Source: an uncultured Bacteroidota bacterium (GTDB lineage Bacteria; Bacteroidota; Bacteroidia; Bacteroidales; F082). Taken from it: a stretch of DNA of 64,000 nt. The stretch lies in assembly GCA_900542475.1 (NCBI GenBank), contig UQNO01000001.1:62001-126000 (forward strand), in the 5' to 3' direction. The notes below the pieces were generated by a model that had not been told where the DNA came from, did not search any database, and worked only from the letters and a program-made list of their open reading frames with translations. Shown piece after piece: positions 25,681 through 34,350 of the stretch; positions within the stretch are counted from its first letter, which is position 1, and every line of letters begins with the position of its first letter. A program made the position numbers and the translations under genes.

Positions 25681-25787
25681 GGACTTCTCGACCTCGCTCC
25701 ATTTCATTGCGTTTCGCTCTAAATGACAAATGCCTTGCTCTCGTCATTTCGACCGAAACCATTAGGCGAAGCGGAGAAATACTTCTC
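25681..25787. repeat. Two dispersed-repeat arms, tail to tail
   Basis: Arm 1 (25681-25727) begins GGACTTCTCGACCTCG and ends CTCTAAATGAC. Arm 2 (25743-25787) begins GTCATTTCGACCGAAACC and ends GAGAAATACTTCTC. Same family as at 7066 and 44088 but arms point away from each other, with 15 bases between. Confidence 0.75.
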
Positions 25788-25797
25788 GTTTTTCTTG

Positions 25798-25805
25798 CAA
25801 AAGTA
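25798..25805 (-). promoter_or_regulatory. Possible -7 box of trmD
   Basis: Reverse-strand TACTTTTG (CAAAAGTA). If used, the trmD leader (~130 bases) contains the repeat pair. Confidence 0.4.
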
Positions 25806-25940
25806 TAAAAAAAAACAACACAAAATCTCATTATATCTATGAAAGTGTTTCAAAAACAACGTTTTGTTTCGACTAATCTGTTGACTATCAATCTATATAA
25901 AAAAAATCAAAAAAAATGTCAAACGTATTAAAAAAACATG

Positions 25941-25948
25941 TATTTTTG
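25941..25948 (+). promoter_or_regulatory. -7 box of the tRNA-Leu pair
   Basis: TATTTTTG, 34 bases before the first tRNA; no clear TTG upstream. The rest of 25806-25940 is AT-rich with no gene. Confidence 0.5.
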
Positions 25949-25982
25949 CATCGCTTTTCAAACGAGAAAAGCGGAAACCCTT

Positions 25983-26066
25983 GCCCAGGTGGTGAAATTG
26001 GTAGACACGCTACTTTGAGGGGGTAGTGACGATTGCGTCGTGCAAGTTCGACTCTTGTCCTGGGCA
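25983..26066 (+). tRNA. tRNA-Leu (anticodon GAG)
   Basis: 84 bases with long variable arm. Acceptor stem GCCCAGG pairs with CCTGGGC; discriminator A; T-arm GTTCGACTC; D-arm TGGTGAAATTGGTAGACA. The anticodon loop TTGAGGG gives GAG. The 3' CCA is not encoded. Confidence 0.93.
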
Positions 26067-26095
26067 CTTAAGGAATCCAAGAAATTCCACCTAAT

Positions 26096-26179
26096 GCCCA
26101 TGTGGTGAAATTGGTAAACACGCTACATTCAGGGTGTAGTGAGCGGACGCTCTTGGAAGTTCGAGTCTTCTCATGGGCA
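26096..26179 (+). tRNA. tRNA-Leu (anticodon CAG)
   Basis: 84 bases, 29 bases after the GAG gene and clearly its relative. Acceptor stem GCCCATG with CATGGGC; discriminator A; anticodon loop TTCAGGG gives CAG. CCA not encoded. Probably one transcript with the previous tRNA. Confidence 0.93.
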
Positions 26180-26187
26180 CGATATAA

Positions 26188-26219
26188 AAAAAGAACCGGT
26201 TGAGCCGGTTCTTTTTTTT
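26188..26219 (+). terminator. Terminator of the tRNA operon
   Basis: Stem AAAAAGAACCGG (26188-26199) with CCGGTTCTTTTT (26205-26216), five-base loop, T-run to 26219. Confidence 0.92.
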
Positions 26220-26397
26220 CCAAATCGGTCATTAATACGGCCATTTTTGTGGTTGACTTTGTAACTACTTGATTATAAGCCTTTTGCTAATAGAAATTTC
26301 TAATGACCGCCATTAGAAAATAGGTTTTATAAATGACTCATTGTCAACGTATTACAGATTTGGCCACAAATCATTCCACTTCTATTGACCGATTTGG
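26220..26397. repeat. 178-bp imperfect palindrome
   Basis: Perfect 12-bp ends CCAAATCGGTCA (26220-26231) and TGACCGATTTGG (26386-26397). At the exact centre is a 9-bp hairpin, TTTCTAATG (26297-26305) and CATTAGAAA (26311-26319). The two halves also show partial match by eye between ends and centre. It fills the space from the tRNA terminator to two bases before the stop of the next gene. No gene inside. Confidence 0.7.
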
Positions 26398-26399
26398 AT

Positions 26400-27203
26400 T
26401 TAATTCGCCGCTTTTCTTGCCTCGCGTTCCTGTTTCTTTTTCAACTTTTTGTATTGTCGGGCGACGACCTTGTCGTGGAACTTCGGATTGTCGCCGGTAT
26501 AATGATACTCCTCGCGCAGCAGGTTCTCTTCCTTTTCGTTGAAGACATACGTCAAACGAAGAGTGAACATGTTGTTGTACTGATTGAAAGTGCCAAGGGA
26601 TACACCCTCTTTGTTATAGTATTCCCGAGTCCTTATGGGGTTTAAGGAATAAGAGTACCTGAATCCGGCTTTCCATCTTTTATACACGCGAATCTTAACG
26701 TCGGCAAGGATGTTGAACTCGTTTTGCTCATATTCTCCGCTTGTCGCCGTGACTGGAGTCCTCACGCCGTGCTCGTACTCCTTGAGTCCCATCAATCGGG
26801 CATACGATACGCCGACACCTGCCGAGACAACGTGTTTGTCAGAAAAGTAAACCATCAAAGGCACTTCACCGTAACTCATGGACAGGTCGTATTCTCCGGT
26901 TATTTCAATACCTGTGTTTGGGTCGATTGCATGGTCGAAAAACTTGCGTCCTTGCCTTGCTCCTTTTTGGTTGTAAAGGACTTCCAAAGACAACTCCATG
27001 CTGAACTTGTTTTTTTCCCAAACAGGGGCGATGACACCGACGCCGACATTAATGCCCTCCTTGAAGTATCCCATGATTTGGTCGCCGTCAACTTGACAAG
27101 TGTTTAGTCCGACAAACGCTTCACCCAAGAAAATCTGGGCTTTCGCTGTGTTTGTCAAAGCGGCGAAGATGATAACTAAACCTATTAAAAAATATTTTTT
27201 CAT
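26400..27203 (-). CDS. Outer-membrane beta-barrel domain protein (PorT-like)
   Basis: 267 residues from ATG 27203, where a signal peptide starts (FLIGLVIIFAALTNTAKAQ). Strand-like pattern typical of the PorT/outer-membrane beta-barrel domain group (GINVGVGVIAPVWEKNKFSM, SAGVGVSYARLMGL, MFTLRLTYVFNEKEE). It then ends with a ~45-residue basic tail (YKKLKKKQEREARKAAN), which is unusual after a barrel and may stay in the periplasm. It is last of the reverse operon, 31 bases after tex. The stop codon is two bases from the long palindrome. Function unknown. Confidence 0.75.
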   Translation of the reverse strand: MKKYFLIGLVIIFAALTNTAKAQIFLGEAFVGLNTCQVDGDQIMGYFKEGINVGVGVIAPVWEKNKFSMELSLEVLYNQKGARQGRKFFDHAIDPNTGIEITGEYDLSMSYGEVPLMVYFSDKHVVSAGVGVSYARLMGLKEYEHGVRTPVTATSGEYEQNEFNILADVKIRVYKRWKAGFRYSYSLNPIRTREYYNKEGVSLGTFNQYNNMFTLRLTYVFNEKEENLLREEYHYTGDNPKFHDKVVARQYKKLKKKQEREARKAAN

Positions 27204-27234
27204 AATTCTGCAACGTGATTGAATCAAAAATATT

Positions 27235-29355
27235 TTACTTCATGCTCAAACTAATGCGTTTTCTTGTAATATCGACATCGGTGACGGTCACTTTCACTTT
27301 CTGATTCAGTTTCACCACATGATTCGGGTCGGAGATGTAGTCGTTCGACATCTGGCTGATGTGAACTAATCCGTCCTGATGCACCCCGACATCCACAAAA
27401 CATCCAAAAGCCGTGATGTTGGTGACGATTCCAATGAGTTGCATGCCTTGGCGCAAGTCATTGATGGTGCGGATGTTTTTGTCAAACTCTATCATTTCGA
27501 AGGTTTTTCTTGGGTCGCGCCCTGGTTTTTTCAACTCCTCGATGATGTCGTTTATGGTCTCGACTCCGAAATCTTCTTCTATGAATTGTTTTGGATTTAT
27601 CTTTGCGATAAGTTCTTCATTACCAATAAGTTTTTCAACATTGACCTTGAGTTTATTCGCCATTTTTTCTACGATATGGTAGCATTCGGGGTGCACTGCG
27701 CTGGCATCAAGTGGTTGCTCGGAGTCGTGGATGCGCAGAAATCCCGCACATTGTTGGAATGTTTTGTCGCCGATGCCAGGTACCATTTTCAGGTTGTTGC
27801 GTGTCTTGAAACTCCCTGCTTTTGTACGACAATCAACGATATTCCATGCTAAACGCGAGTTTATTCCGCTGACGTATGACAACAATTGCTTGCTGGCGGT
27901 GTTTACATCAACACCTACGGAGTTGACACAGTGTTCAACCACTGTTTTGAGTTCCTCGCCGAGCATTTTTTGGTCCACGTCGTGCTGGTATTGCCCGACA
28001 CCTATGGATTTCGGGTCGATTTTCACCAGTTCTGCCAACGGGTCCATGAGTCGTCTGCCAATGCTAACAGCTCCGCGCACCGTGATGTCGTAATTCGGAA
28101 ACTCCTCTCTTGCCACGTTGCTTGCCGAATAAATGGATGCACCGCTTTCATTTACCATGACGGCGGTGATGTCACGGTCGAACCTTATGCTCTTGATAAA
28201 GTCTTCTGTCTCGCGTCCGGCGGTGCCGTTGCCGATGGCTATGACATCGATTTTATATGCCTGCACCAAATTCGCAATCTTGGCTGCCGACTTGCCATGT
28301 TCATTGTGTGGTGGGTGAGGGTAGATGGTCTCATTGTGCAACAATGCGCCTGATTCATTCAAAATCACAACTTTACAGCCAGTGCGGAATCCCGGGTCGA
28401 TGGCCAAGACACGTTTCTTGCCCAACGGAGCTTCCAAAAGCAGTTGCTTGAGGTTCTCGGCAAACACCTTTATTGCCACTTCGTCGGCCTTTTCTTTGTA
28501 AAACGAGCGGATTTCTGTCTCAAGCGACGGTTCCAACAGACGTTTCCATGCATCGTCTATGGTCTTCTGAACCAAGTCGGTGGAGGAATTGTCGTTTTTC
28601 AAGAATATGCAGTCCAACACATTGAGTGCGTCGTTGGTATCGATGTGAAGTTTCACCCTCAGAAGACCTTCCGCCTCGGCTCTGAACAATGCTAAAATGC
28701 GGTGCGATGGCATCTTTGCGATAGGCTCTTGGAAATCGAAATATTGCTTGTAGGTCTGTGCCTCGGCTTCCTTTTTCTTCACCACAGTCGATGAGAGAAT
28801 GCCTTTTTTATGGTAAATATCACGGATTTTATTGCGTCCTTCGATGTTTTCGGAAATCCATTTCGCAATGATGTCGCAGGCTCCTTTCAAGGCTTCTTCC
28901 TCGTTGTTGACGTCCTTGTTCTTGTCGATGAATCGTTTGGCCAGGCTCAAGACATCATCACTATCTTGTAACATGATAAGTTTCGCCAACGGCTCTAATC
29001 CTTTCTGACGTGCCGTGTCTGCCTTTGTGTGATGTTTCGACTTGTAGGGGAGATATAAGTCTTCGACTTCCTGCAATGTCTCTGCCTTGTTGATGTTTTT
29101 TTCAAGTACGAGTGTCAGTTTGTTTTGCTTGGCAATGGCTTCCAGCACAAACTCTTTGCGTTTCTGAAGTTCGTCAAATTGTGTGAGACGTTTGTTGATG
29201 GCCGCCAAGGTCTCCTCGTTCATCGTGTCTGTCATTTCCTTGCGATAACGCGCGATAAACGGCACGGTAGCACCCTTTTTAAGCAACCTTATCACATTTT
29301 CTGCAATTATCCCGTTGATGTTGAATTCCTTCGCGATGGTATTTACATAATTCAT
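27235..29355 (-). CDS. tex: Tex family RNA-binding protein
   Basis: 706 residues, full length. N-terminal Tex helical domain (FIARYRKEMTDTMNEETLAA), YqgF-like RNase-H fold (KRVLAIDPGFRTGCKVVILN), helix-hairpin-helix pair (VPGIGDKTFQQCAGFLRI), and C-terminal S1 RNA-binding domain at ~635-706 (GMQLIGIVTNITAFGCFVDV). Related to eukaryotic Spt6; binds RNA and affects transcription. It lies 11 bases after aroE in the same reverse operon. Confidence 0.96.
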   Translation of the reverse strand: MNYVNTIAKEFNINGIIAENVIRLLKKGATVPFIARYRKEMTDTMNEETLAAINKRLTQFDELQKRKEFVLEAIAKQNKLTLVLEKNINKAETLQEVEDLYLPYKSKHHTKADTARQKGLEPLAKLIMLQDSDDVLSLAKRFIDKNKDVNNEEEALKGACDIIAKWISENIEGRNKIRDIYHKKGILSSTVVKKKEAEAQTYKQYFDFQEPIAKMPSHRILALFRAEAEGLLRVKLHIDTNDALNVLDCIFLKNDNSSTDLVQKTIDDAWKRLLEPSLETEIRSFYKEKADEVAIKVFAENLKQLLLEAPLGKKRVLAIDPGFRTGCKVVILNESGALLHNETIYPHPPHNEHGKSAAKIANLVQAYKIDVIAIGNGTAGRETEDFIKSIRFDRDITAVMVNESGASIYSASNVAREEFPNYDITVRGAVSIGRRLMDPLAELVKIDPKSIGVGQYQHDVDQKMLGEELKTVVEHCVNSVGVDVNTASKQLLSYVSGINSRLAWNIVDCRTKAGSFKTRNNLKMVPGIGDKTFQQCAGFLRIHDSEQPLDASAVHPECYHIVEKMANKLKVNVEKLIGNEELIAKINPKQFIEEDFGVETINDIIEELKKPGRDPRKTFEMIEFDKNIRTINDLRQGMQLIGIVTNITAFGCFVDVGVHQDGLVHISQMSNDYISDPNHVVKLNQKVKVTVTDVDITRKRISLSMK

Positions 29356-29366
29356 GTTATGAATTT

Positions 29367-30089
29367 TTATTTATTCCAAATCTTCCATGCCGCCTCCGCT
29401 TGCAAAGTCAACATTTTCAATCCGTTATAAGTTTTTGCACCATGTTTTTTAGCTTCTTTCATAAACATTGTCTCTTCTGGATTGTAAATCAAGTCTATGA
29501 ATACATTCGTATTGTTCGCAGTTGCGTAAGGCAAGTCCAACATTTTGTTGCCGTCAGGATACATTCCTACCGGTGTTGCATTGATAATCAATTCATTATC
29601 ATTAAATCCGCTGTCTTTTAGATTTTGATAAGATTTGTTTTTTCTTGACAAAACCTCAAATTCGATGTTTTTCTTTTCAAAGACGAATTTCACTGCTTCC
29701 GAAGCCCCGCCGGTGCCGCAAATGTATGCTTTTTTCATGTTCTTGCCGTTCAGGGCTTCTTCTAAAAGTCCCTCGAAACCTATATAGTCGGTGTTATATC
29801 CGGCCAGTTTTCTTTCAGAATCGATTTTCACGACATTTACGGCGCCGATTTGCCTGGCGTTTTCATCAACATATTCGAGATAATTGAAAATGGCTTTCTT
29901 ATAAGGATGTGTTGTGGTGAAGCCTTGTAAATCAGGATATTGCACTAATATATCTTTGAGGCTCTCCAGTTTTTCTATGTCGAAATTGATAAAAAAGCAG
30001 TTTAATTCTTCATTCTTGAATTTATTGTTGAAATAAGCCTTCGAAAATGAATGGCTTAACGGATGACCTATTAAACCAAATTCTCTCAT
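29367..30089 (-). CDS. aroE: Shikimate dehydrogenase
   Basis: 240 residues from ATG 30089, which overlaps the stop of the DUF368 gene (ATGA); the longer open frame upstream lies on DUF368. Reduces 3-dehydroshikimate to shikimate with NADPH. Substrate site GHPLSHSFSKAYF; catalytic Lys in FTTTHPYKKAIF (most homologues have NVTIPYK, so the Thr-His variant is a mild oddity); Asp in YNTDYIG; nucleotide loop GTGGASEAV; end GLKMLTLQAEAAW. Short for the family but normal for Bacteroidota. aroK, a later step of the pathway, is at 44215. Confidence 0.94.
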   Translation of the reverse strand: MREFGLIGHPLSHSFSKAYFNNKFKNEELNCFFINFDIEKLESLKDILVQYPDLQGFTTTHPYKKAIFNYLEYVDENARQIGAVNVVKIDSERKLAGYNTDYIGFEGLLEEALNGKNMKKAYICGTGGASEAVKFVFEKKNIEFEVLSRKNKSYQNLKDSGFNDNELIINATPVGMYPDGNKMLDLPYATANNTNVFIDLIYNPEETMFMKEAKKHGAKTYNGLKMLTLQAEAAWKIWNK

Positions 30090-30991
30090 TTTGATTTCTT
30101 TTCCGCTAATTTTTCTGTTAAGACAATGACTGAGGCACCGAGGATAGCCAAAACTATAGCGATAACTAATTTTATATCTGCATTGGGTAAAACCATCTCG
30201 TTTGTAACGGTGTTGTACCATGGATAAATCACTGGTAATGAACCGAATATGAATCCTGTGAGCAGTGCGATTGTAATATCGGGGAACTTCTTGAACACCC
30301 ACGATAAAACATGTGAGAAGGCGAGAAGTCCGACGACAGCACCTATCGCAAACGGGATTAAAACAGCCCATTCAAGATTGCTCACAGCCCCTATGATATT
30401 ATCGTAAACGCCCATCAACAAAAGGACGTAAGAGCCTGATAAACCAGGCAGTATCATCGAGCAGATGCCGACAACCCCACACAACATTATGTAAAGGAAA
30501 TTTGTGTTCATTTCAGATGTTGTCGCCTGATTTTCAACGCTTATTCCCTTTTTGTAGTTCAAAATGAATATAGTGATGGCGATGGACGCCCCTATGATTA
30601 ATGCCAAAACTGTTTTCCAGTCCCATTTTCTCACGGTTTTACCGACAAAATAAATCGAGGCTATGATAAGTCCGAGGAAGAAGCACATGAGGTAAATCCT
30701 TGAGTGATATCCTGCCAACCATACTTCAAAGAGTTTTGCGATTGTGAAAATTGACACAATTATGCCCAAACCGACCGACAAAAGAAACCAAAAATCAATA
30801 AATTTCCCCAATTCTTTGAATTTTCCTTTGAAAAGCAGTTGTAATGCGGTAAGGTTGAACGATTTAAGGCTATTTATCAGTCTTTCGAATATTCCGGTAA
30901 GGAGAGCGATGGTGCCTCCTGAAACTCCAGGAATAACGTTGGCGGAGCCTATTCCAATGCCTTTTAAAAAGTTGCTTGAAAAATGATTCAT
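30086..30991 (-). CDS. DUF368 membrane protein
   Basis: 301 residues with about eight membrane segments. The signature GIGIGSANVIPGVSGGTIALLTGIFE is near the N-terminus, and a second inverted-like copy (GICSMILPGLSGSYVLLLMGVYD) is in the middle, which fits the family. DUF368 proteins have been proposed as undecaprenyl-phosphate translocases (PopT); I assign the family, not the substrate. It overlaps aroE by four bases and follows the TPR gene by 14 bases. Confidence 0.9.
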   Translation of the reverse strand: MNHFSSNFLKGIGIGSANVIPGVSGGTIALLTGIFERLINSLKSFNLTALQLLFKGKFKELGKFIDFWFLLSVGLGIIVSIFTIAKLFEVWLAGYHSRIYLMCFFLGLIIASIYFVGKTVRKWDWKTVLALIIGASIAITIFILNYKKGISVENQATTSEMNTNFLYIMLCGVVGICSMILPGLSGSYVLLLMGVYDNIIGAVSNLEWAVLIPFAIGAVVGLLAFSHVLSWVFKKFPDITIALLTGFIFGSLPVIYPWYNTVTNEMVLPNADIKLVIAIVLAILGASVIVLTEKLAEKKSK

Positions 30992-31005
30992 AATATGTTA
31001 TAAAA

Positions 31006-32430
31006 CTATTTTTTGTTCTTTTTTCTATATTCCTCAATTAAATCCATGATGTAAGGGTTGCCTGTGAGGTTTTCCACATCGAAATTCAGAAATTCAACAT
31101 GTCCGTCATAGTCCAGGTCGAGTGCCATCTCTAATGTCAGAAGTCCTGATTCGGTCATGTCTTGTGCAAAATAAATGAAGGCCTTGCGATAGAGAAGAGC
31201 CGCGTTGTCTGGAAGCATGAAAAGTCCGCGTTCCAACGTCTCCATGGCTTTTTCGGAGTCGTCTTTCAAAACATGGCACTCCATCATCGAGATATATGCG
31301 TTTTCGTCGTATGGATTTAAGTCTAAAATTTCATTGGCGAACTTCATTGCATTGTCGTATTCTCCGAGTTTGTTGTATTCCTCAACGATTACGTACATAT
31401 AATCGGTGTTGTACGGTGACAGAGTGTGTGCGTGCTTCAGAAATTTAATGGCAGATTTCGGATTGTTCTCGTCACAGAGCACAAAACCGATGCCGGCGTA
31501 TGCTTCCGGAAGCTTCTCGTCTATCTTCATGGCACTTTGATAAATCTTCAGTGCTTTCTTGTTGTCGCCTGTTTTTGCGAAAGCTTCGCCATAGAGACAT
31601 AGGAGCAGCGCCGACTCCACCTCGTATCTCCGGGCTTCTTCAACGGTCTCTATCGTATCCTTGAATCTGTCGAGCTCGTTGTATGCTGTCGCGATGTCAA
31701 TATAGCCTTTCGTATAATGCGGATCGATGGCCACGGCATATTCAAACTGCTCGATGGCGTCGTCGAGCCGACCCAGACGCACATAACAGTTGCCTAATGC
31801 CATCCATGCGGCTATGCTGTACGGATTTTTGTCGATTTCCTTGCGGAAAAACTCCAGTCCTTCTTCCATTCTGCCCAATATGGAATAGCAGTTCCTTATC
31901 TCGAAATATTGACTCTCAACATCTTCGGCTCTGTCAATGCCTAAAGTGAAAAACTTCAGAGCATTCTCCGCGTCTCCAAGGTTTTCGTATTCCATGGCTA
32001 TGAAATTGTAAATGTCCTCGCAGTCTCTGAAATCAAACTCCTTGGCAGCCCTCATATATGCGTTGATGGCTTTTTGATGTTCGCCTAAATCGGAATAACA
32101 TGCCGCCAAAGTGAGAAGATAATCGGTGTCGTCATGGTCCATGTCGGCATTTTTCAAAGTGGAGAGAGCCTCTTGCGCATGCGAGTTCGCTAAAAGCTGT
32201 TTCGCTTTTATGATATTGACAATCGGGTTGTTTGGATGATATTTGACAGCGATGTCGGCGGCCAAATTTGCTCTCTTGATGTTGTTTTGCTGTAGATAAT
32301 GCTCCAAAATGACGTTCAACTCGTCGGCATCGAAATAATATGACTGATGCTGTTTCACCATCTTCTCGAAACGGTTCACCAGCTCTTTCACGTCCATATC
32401 GTCATCTAATAAATTGTCGTCGTCGAACAT
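31006..32430 (-). CDS. TPR repeat protein, cytoplasmic
   Basis: 474 residues, no signal peptide. Acidic N-terminus (MFDDDNLLDDDMDVKELVN), then roughly ten TPR units from residue 40 to 440, for example LTLAACYSDLGEHQKAINAY, MALGNCYVRLGRLDDAIEQFEYA and AYAGIGFVLCDENNPKSAIK. The C-terminus is basic (YRKKNKK). TPR arrays bind partner proteins; the partner is unknown. It is first in the operon TPR-DUF368-aroE-tex-barrel, with a promoter 15 bases upstream. Confidence 0.9.
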   Translation of the reverse strand: MFDDDNLLDDDMDVKELVNRFEKMVKQHQSYYFDADELNVILEHYLQQNNIKRANLAADIAVKYHPNNPIVNIIKAKQLLANSHAQEALSTLKNADMDHDDTDYLLTLAACYSDLGEHQKAINAYMRAAKEFDFRDCEDIYNFIAMEYENLGDAENALKFFTLGIDRAEDVESQYFEIRNCYSILGRMEEGLEFFRKEIDKNPYSIAAWMALGNCYVRLGRLDDAIEQFEYAVAIDPHYTKGYIDIATAYNELDRFKDTIETVEEARRYEVESALLLCLYGEAFAKTGDNKKALKIYQSAMKIDEKLPEAYAGIGFVLCDENNPKSAIKFLKHAHTLSPYNTDYMYVIVEEYNKLGEYDNAMKFANEILDLNPYDENAYISMMECHVLKDDSEKAMETLERGLFMLPDNAALLYRKAFIYFAQDMTESGLLTLEMALDLDYDGHVEFLNFDVENLTGNPYIMDLIEEYRKKNKK

Positions 32431-32444
32431 CTTATAATTTTTTG

Positions 32445-32452
32445 CAAAGATA
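32445..32452 (-). promoter_or_regulatory. -7 box of the TPR-aroE-tex operon
   Basis: Reverse-strand TATCTTTG (CAAAGATA), 15 bases upstream of the start at 32430. The nearest TTG is 25 bases away, so the -33 match is poor. Confidence 0.6.
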
Positions 32453-32688
32453 CGAATTATTTGAATACACCTATTGACAATAGACGTTAAAAATCCTTGT
32501 TCAAATAATATTCTCGAAAAAAGTTGGCACTGTTGAAGTTGATGTATTGATTTTGCAAAACAATAAATTTTATAATGCCGGCATCGGTCAAATGAAAAAG
32601 TTTTTTATCGCAATTATCATAGTTCCAACGGTTTTTGTCGTGACCGGCGGTTCTGTTTAGTTCAATTTGCGACTTATGATACATTTTG
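32453..32688. other. Intergenic stretch, no supported gene
   Basis: Part of the 308-bp gap between the divergent TPR and glmM genes. A 65-codon reverse frame (32487-32684) has no recognisable domain, promoter or ribosome site, so it is not called. No convincing hairpin seen. Confidence 0.5.
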
Positions 32689-32721
32689 TTTTGAACAATT
32701 TGAAAAAATGTTATATCTTTG
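32689..32721 (+). promoter_or_regulatory. Promoter of glmM
   Basis: TTTTG at 32689-32693 and TATCTTTG at 32714-32721, spacing 20, ending 17 bases before ATG 32739. Confidence 0.75.
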
Positions 32722-32738
32722 CGAAAAAATTTTGAACT

Positions 32739-34121
32739 ATGCCTTTGATTAAATCGATTTCCGGATTTCGCGGCACAATAGGTGGCAGGCCGGACGACGG
32801 ATTAACTCCGATGGATATTGTGAAGCTGACATCGGCTTTTATTTGTTTGATAAAACGCGGTGGTGTAAAACGTCCTCGTATTGTTGTTGGTCGCGACGGC
32901 CGACTCTCTGGAACCATGGTCAACCAATTGGTGTGCGGCAACCTGCAGGCGATGGGCGCTGATGTTATCGACATCGGATTGAGCACCACTCCGACGACGG
33001 AAATAGCTGTCACAGAGTTGAAAGCCGACGGTGGCGTGATTCTTACGGCATCGCACAACCCGAAGGAATGGAACGCGCTCAAACTCCTTGACAACAAAGG
33101 CGAATTCATCGATGCTGCCGATGGAAAATGGCTGCTCGAAAAGGCTGCAAAAGACGATTGCGAGTTCTCGACAATAGACGAAATAGGCACATACACAATG
33201 GCAGAAGGCTGGATTGAACGTCACGCTGATATGGTTTGCAAACTGCCTCTCGTGAAGAAAGAACTTATTGGGAAAGCAGACCTGAAAGTCGTCGTTGATG
33301 GCGTTAATTCCACCGGCGGAGTGGCTATCCCGATGTTGCTCGATAAGTTGGGTGTTAAAAACGTGATAAAACTCAACTGCGAGGTGACTGGAAATTTTGC
33401 TCACAACCCGGAACCGTTGGCAGTAAACCTTGTGGATACCTGCGCAAAAGTTAAAGAATGCGGTGCCGATCTCGGTATCGTCGTCGATCCTGATGTTGAC
33501 CGCCTCGCCTTCATAAACGAAAAAGGCGAGATGTACGGTGAGGAATATACTCTTGTGACGGTGGCTTCTTACATTCTCGAACACAAGAAAGGCAACACCG
33601 TGTCGAATCTCTCATCAACAAGAGCATTGCGCGACGTCACCATTGCTGCCGGAGGACAATATTCAGCGGCAGCGGTGGGTGAAGTCAACGTGGTCGCCAA
33701 GATGAAAGAGGTCAATGCTGTCATTGGCGGTGAAGGCAATGGCGGCATCATCTATCCTGAAATACACTATGGTCGCGACGCTCTCGTCGGTGTAGGTCTC
33801 TTCTTGACATATCTCGTTGAGAATCATTGCACCGTGTCGGAATTGAAAAAGAAATTCCCTCTTTATTACATGTCTAAAAACAAGATTCTGCTCACACCTC
33901 AAACCGATGTCGATAATCTGCTCGTCAAGCTCGCAGACAAGTTTAAGGACGAGCAGGTGACAACTGTCGATGGAGTGAAAATCGATTTCGCCGACGGCTG
34001 GGTGCATCTCCGCAAGTCAAACACAGAACCCATAGTCCGCGTTTATTCTGAAGGCAAATCAGAGGCCGAGGCCGACAGACTTGCGCAGATGATGCTATAC
34101 GAGGCGAAAAAGATGATGTGA
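32739..34121 (+). CDS. glmM: Phosphoglucosamine mutase-type phosphohexomutase
   Basis: 460 residues. Alpha-D-phosphohexomutase with all four sites: phosphoserine loop VILTASHNPKEWNALKL, metal loop DPDVDRLAF, sugar loop GGEGNGGII, phosphate loop RKSNTEPIVRVYSEG. GlmM turns glucosamine-6-phosphate into glucosamine-1-phosphate for peptidoglycan and lipid A. The metal and sugar loops differ from Escherichia coli GlmM (DGDGDR, GGEQSGH) and resemble archaeal-type and Bacteroidota enzymes, so phosphomannomutase or phosphoglucomutase activity is possible. A second, different phosphohexomutase is at 36358. Confidence 0.85.
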   Translation: MPLIKSISGFRGTIGGRPDDGLTPMDIVKLTSAFICLIKRGGVKRPRIVVGRDGRLSGTMVNQLVCGNLQAMGADVIDIGLSTTPTTEIAVTELKADGGVILTASHNPKEWNALKLLDNKGEFIDAADGKWLLEKAAKDDCEFSTIDEIGTYTMAEGWIERHADMVCKLPLVKKELIGKADLKVVVDGVNSTGGVAIPMLLDKLGVKNVIKLNCEVTGNFAHNPEPLAVNLVDTCAKVKECGADLGIVVDPDVDRLAFINEKGEMYGEEYTLVTVASYILEHKKGNTVSNLSSTRALRDVTIAAGGQYSAAAVGEVNVVAKMKEVNAVIGGEGNGGIIYPEIHYGRDALVGVGLFLTYLVENHCTVSELKKKFPLYYMSKNKILLTPQTDVDNLLVKLADKFKDEQVTTVDGVKIDFADGWVHLRKSNTEPIVRVYSEGKSEAEADRLAQMMLYEAKKMM

Positions 34122-34122
34122 T

Positions 34123-34350
34123 ATGAAAAAACATCGTCATAGAAGTTACAAATACCATGAGATAACATTCAAATTGTCGCATGGGCAGTACAAATCGCTC
34201 AAAAATTACTGTAAAGCACGTAAAACCACACCCATAAAGTTGATAAAGAAAAGCATTGAGCGGTTTATCTCGCATTACGAATACGGTGTGCCGGAGGAAC
34301 TGTATTTCTGTGAGAACCAGTTAAATCTGTTTGATGAAATCAACGATTGA
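34123..34350 (+). CDS. Small basic conserved-looking protein
   Basis: 75 residues, one base after glmM, so translated from the same message. Basic first half (MKKHRHRSYKYHEITFKLSH) then a helix like a ribbon-helix-helix or replication-type helix (KTTPIKLIKKSIERFISHY), and an acidic end (ENQLNLFDEIND). The ending QLNLFD resembles short clamp- or partner-binding peptides, but this is speculation. Family not recognised. Its last 11 bases overlap the 3' end of recR on the other strand. Confidence 0.65.
   Translation: MKKHRHRSYKYHEITFKLSHGQYKSLKNYCKARKTTPIKLIKKSIERFISHYEYGVPEELYFCENQLNLFDEIND

Noticed and set aside
25983..26397. Integration site of a mobile element at the tRNA-Leu pair
   Set aside because: Both tRNA genes are complete, no integrase lies nearby and no direct repeat of the tRNA 3' end was seen; the adjacent palindrome is reported on its own instead.
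32487..32684. 65-codon reverse frame in the glmM/TPR intergenic region
   Set aside because: No recognisable domain, promoter or ribosome site; composition like the surrounding spacer.
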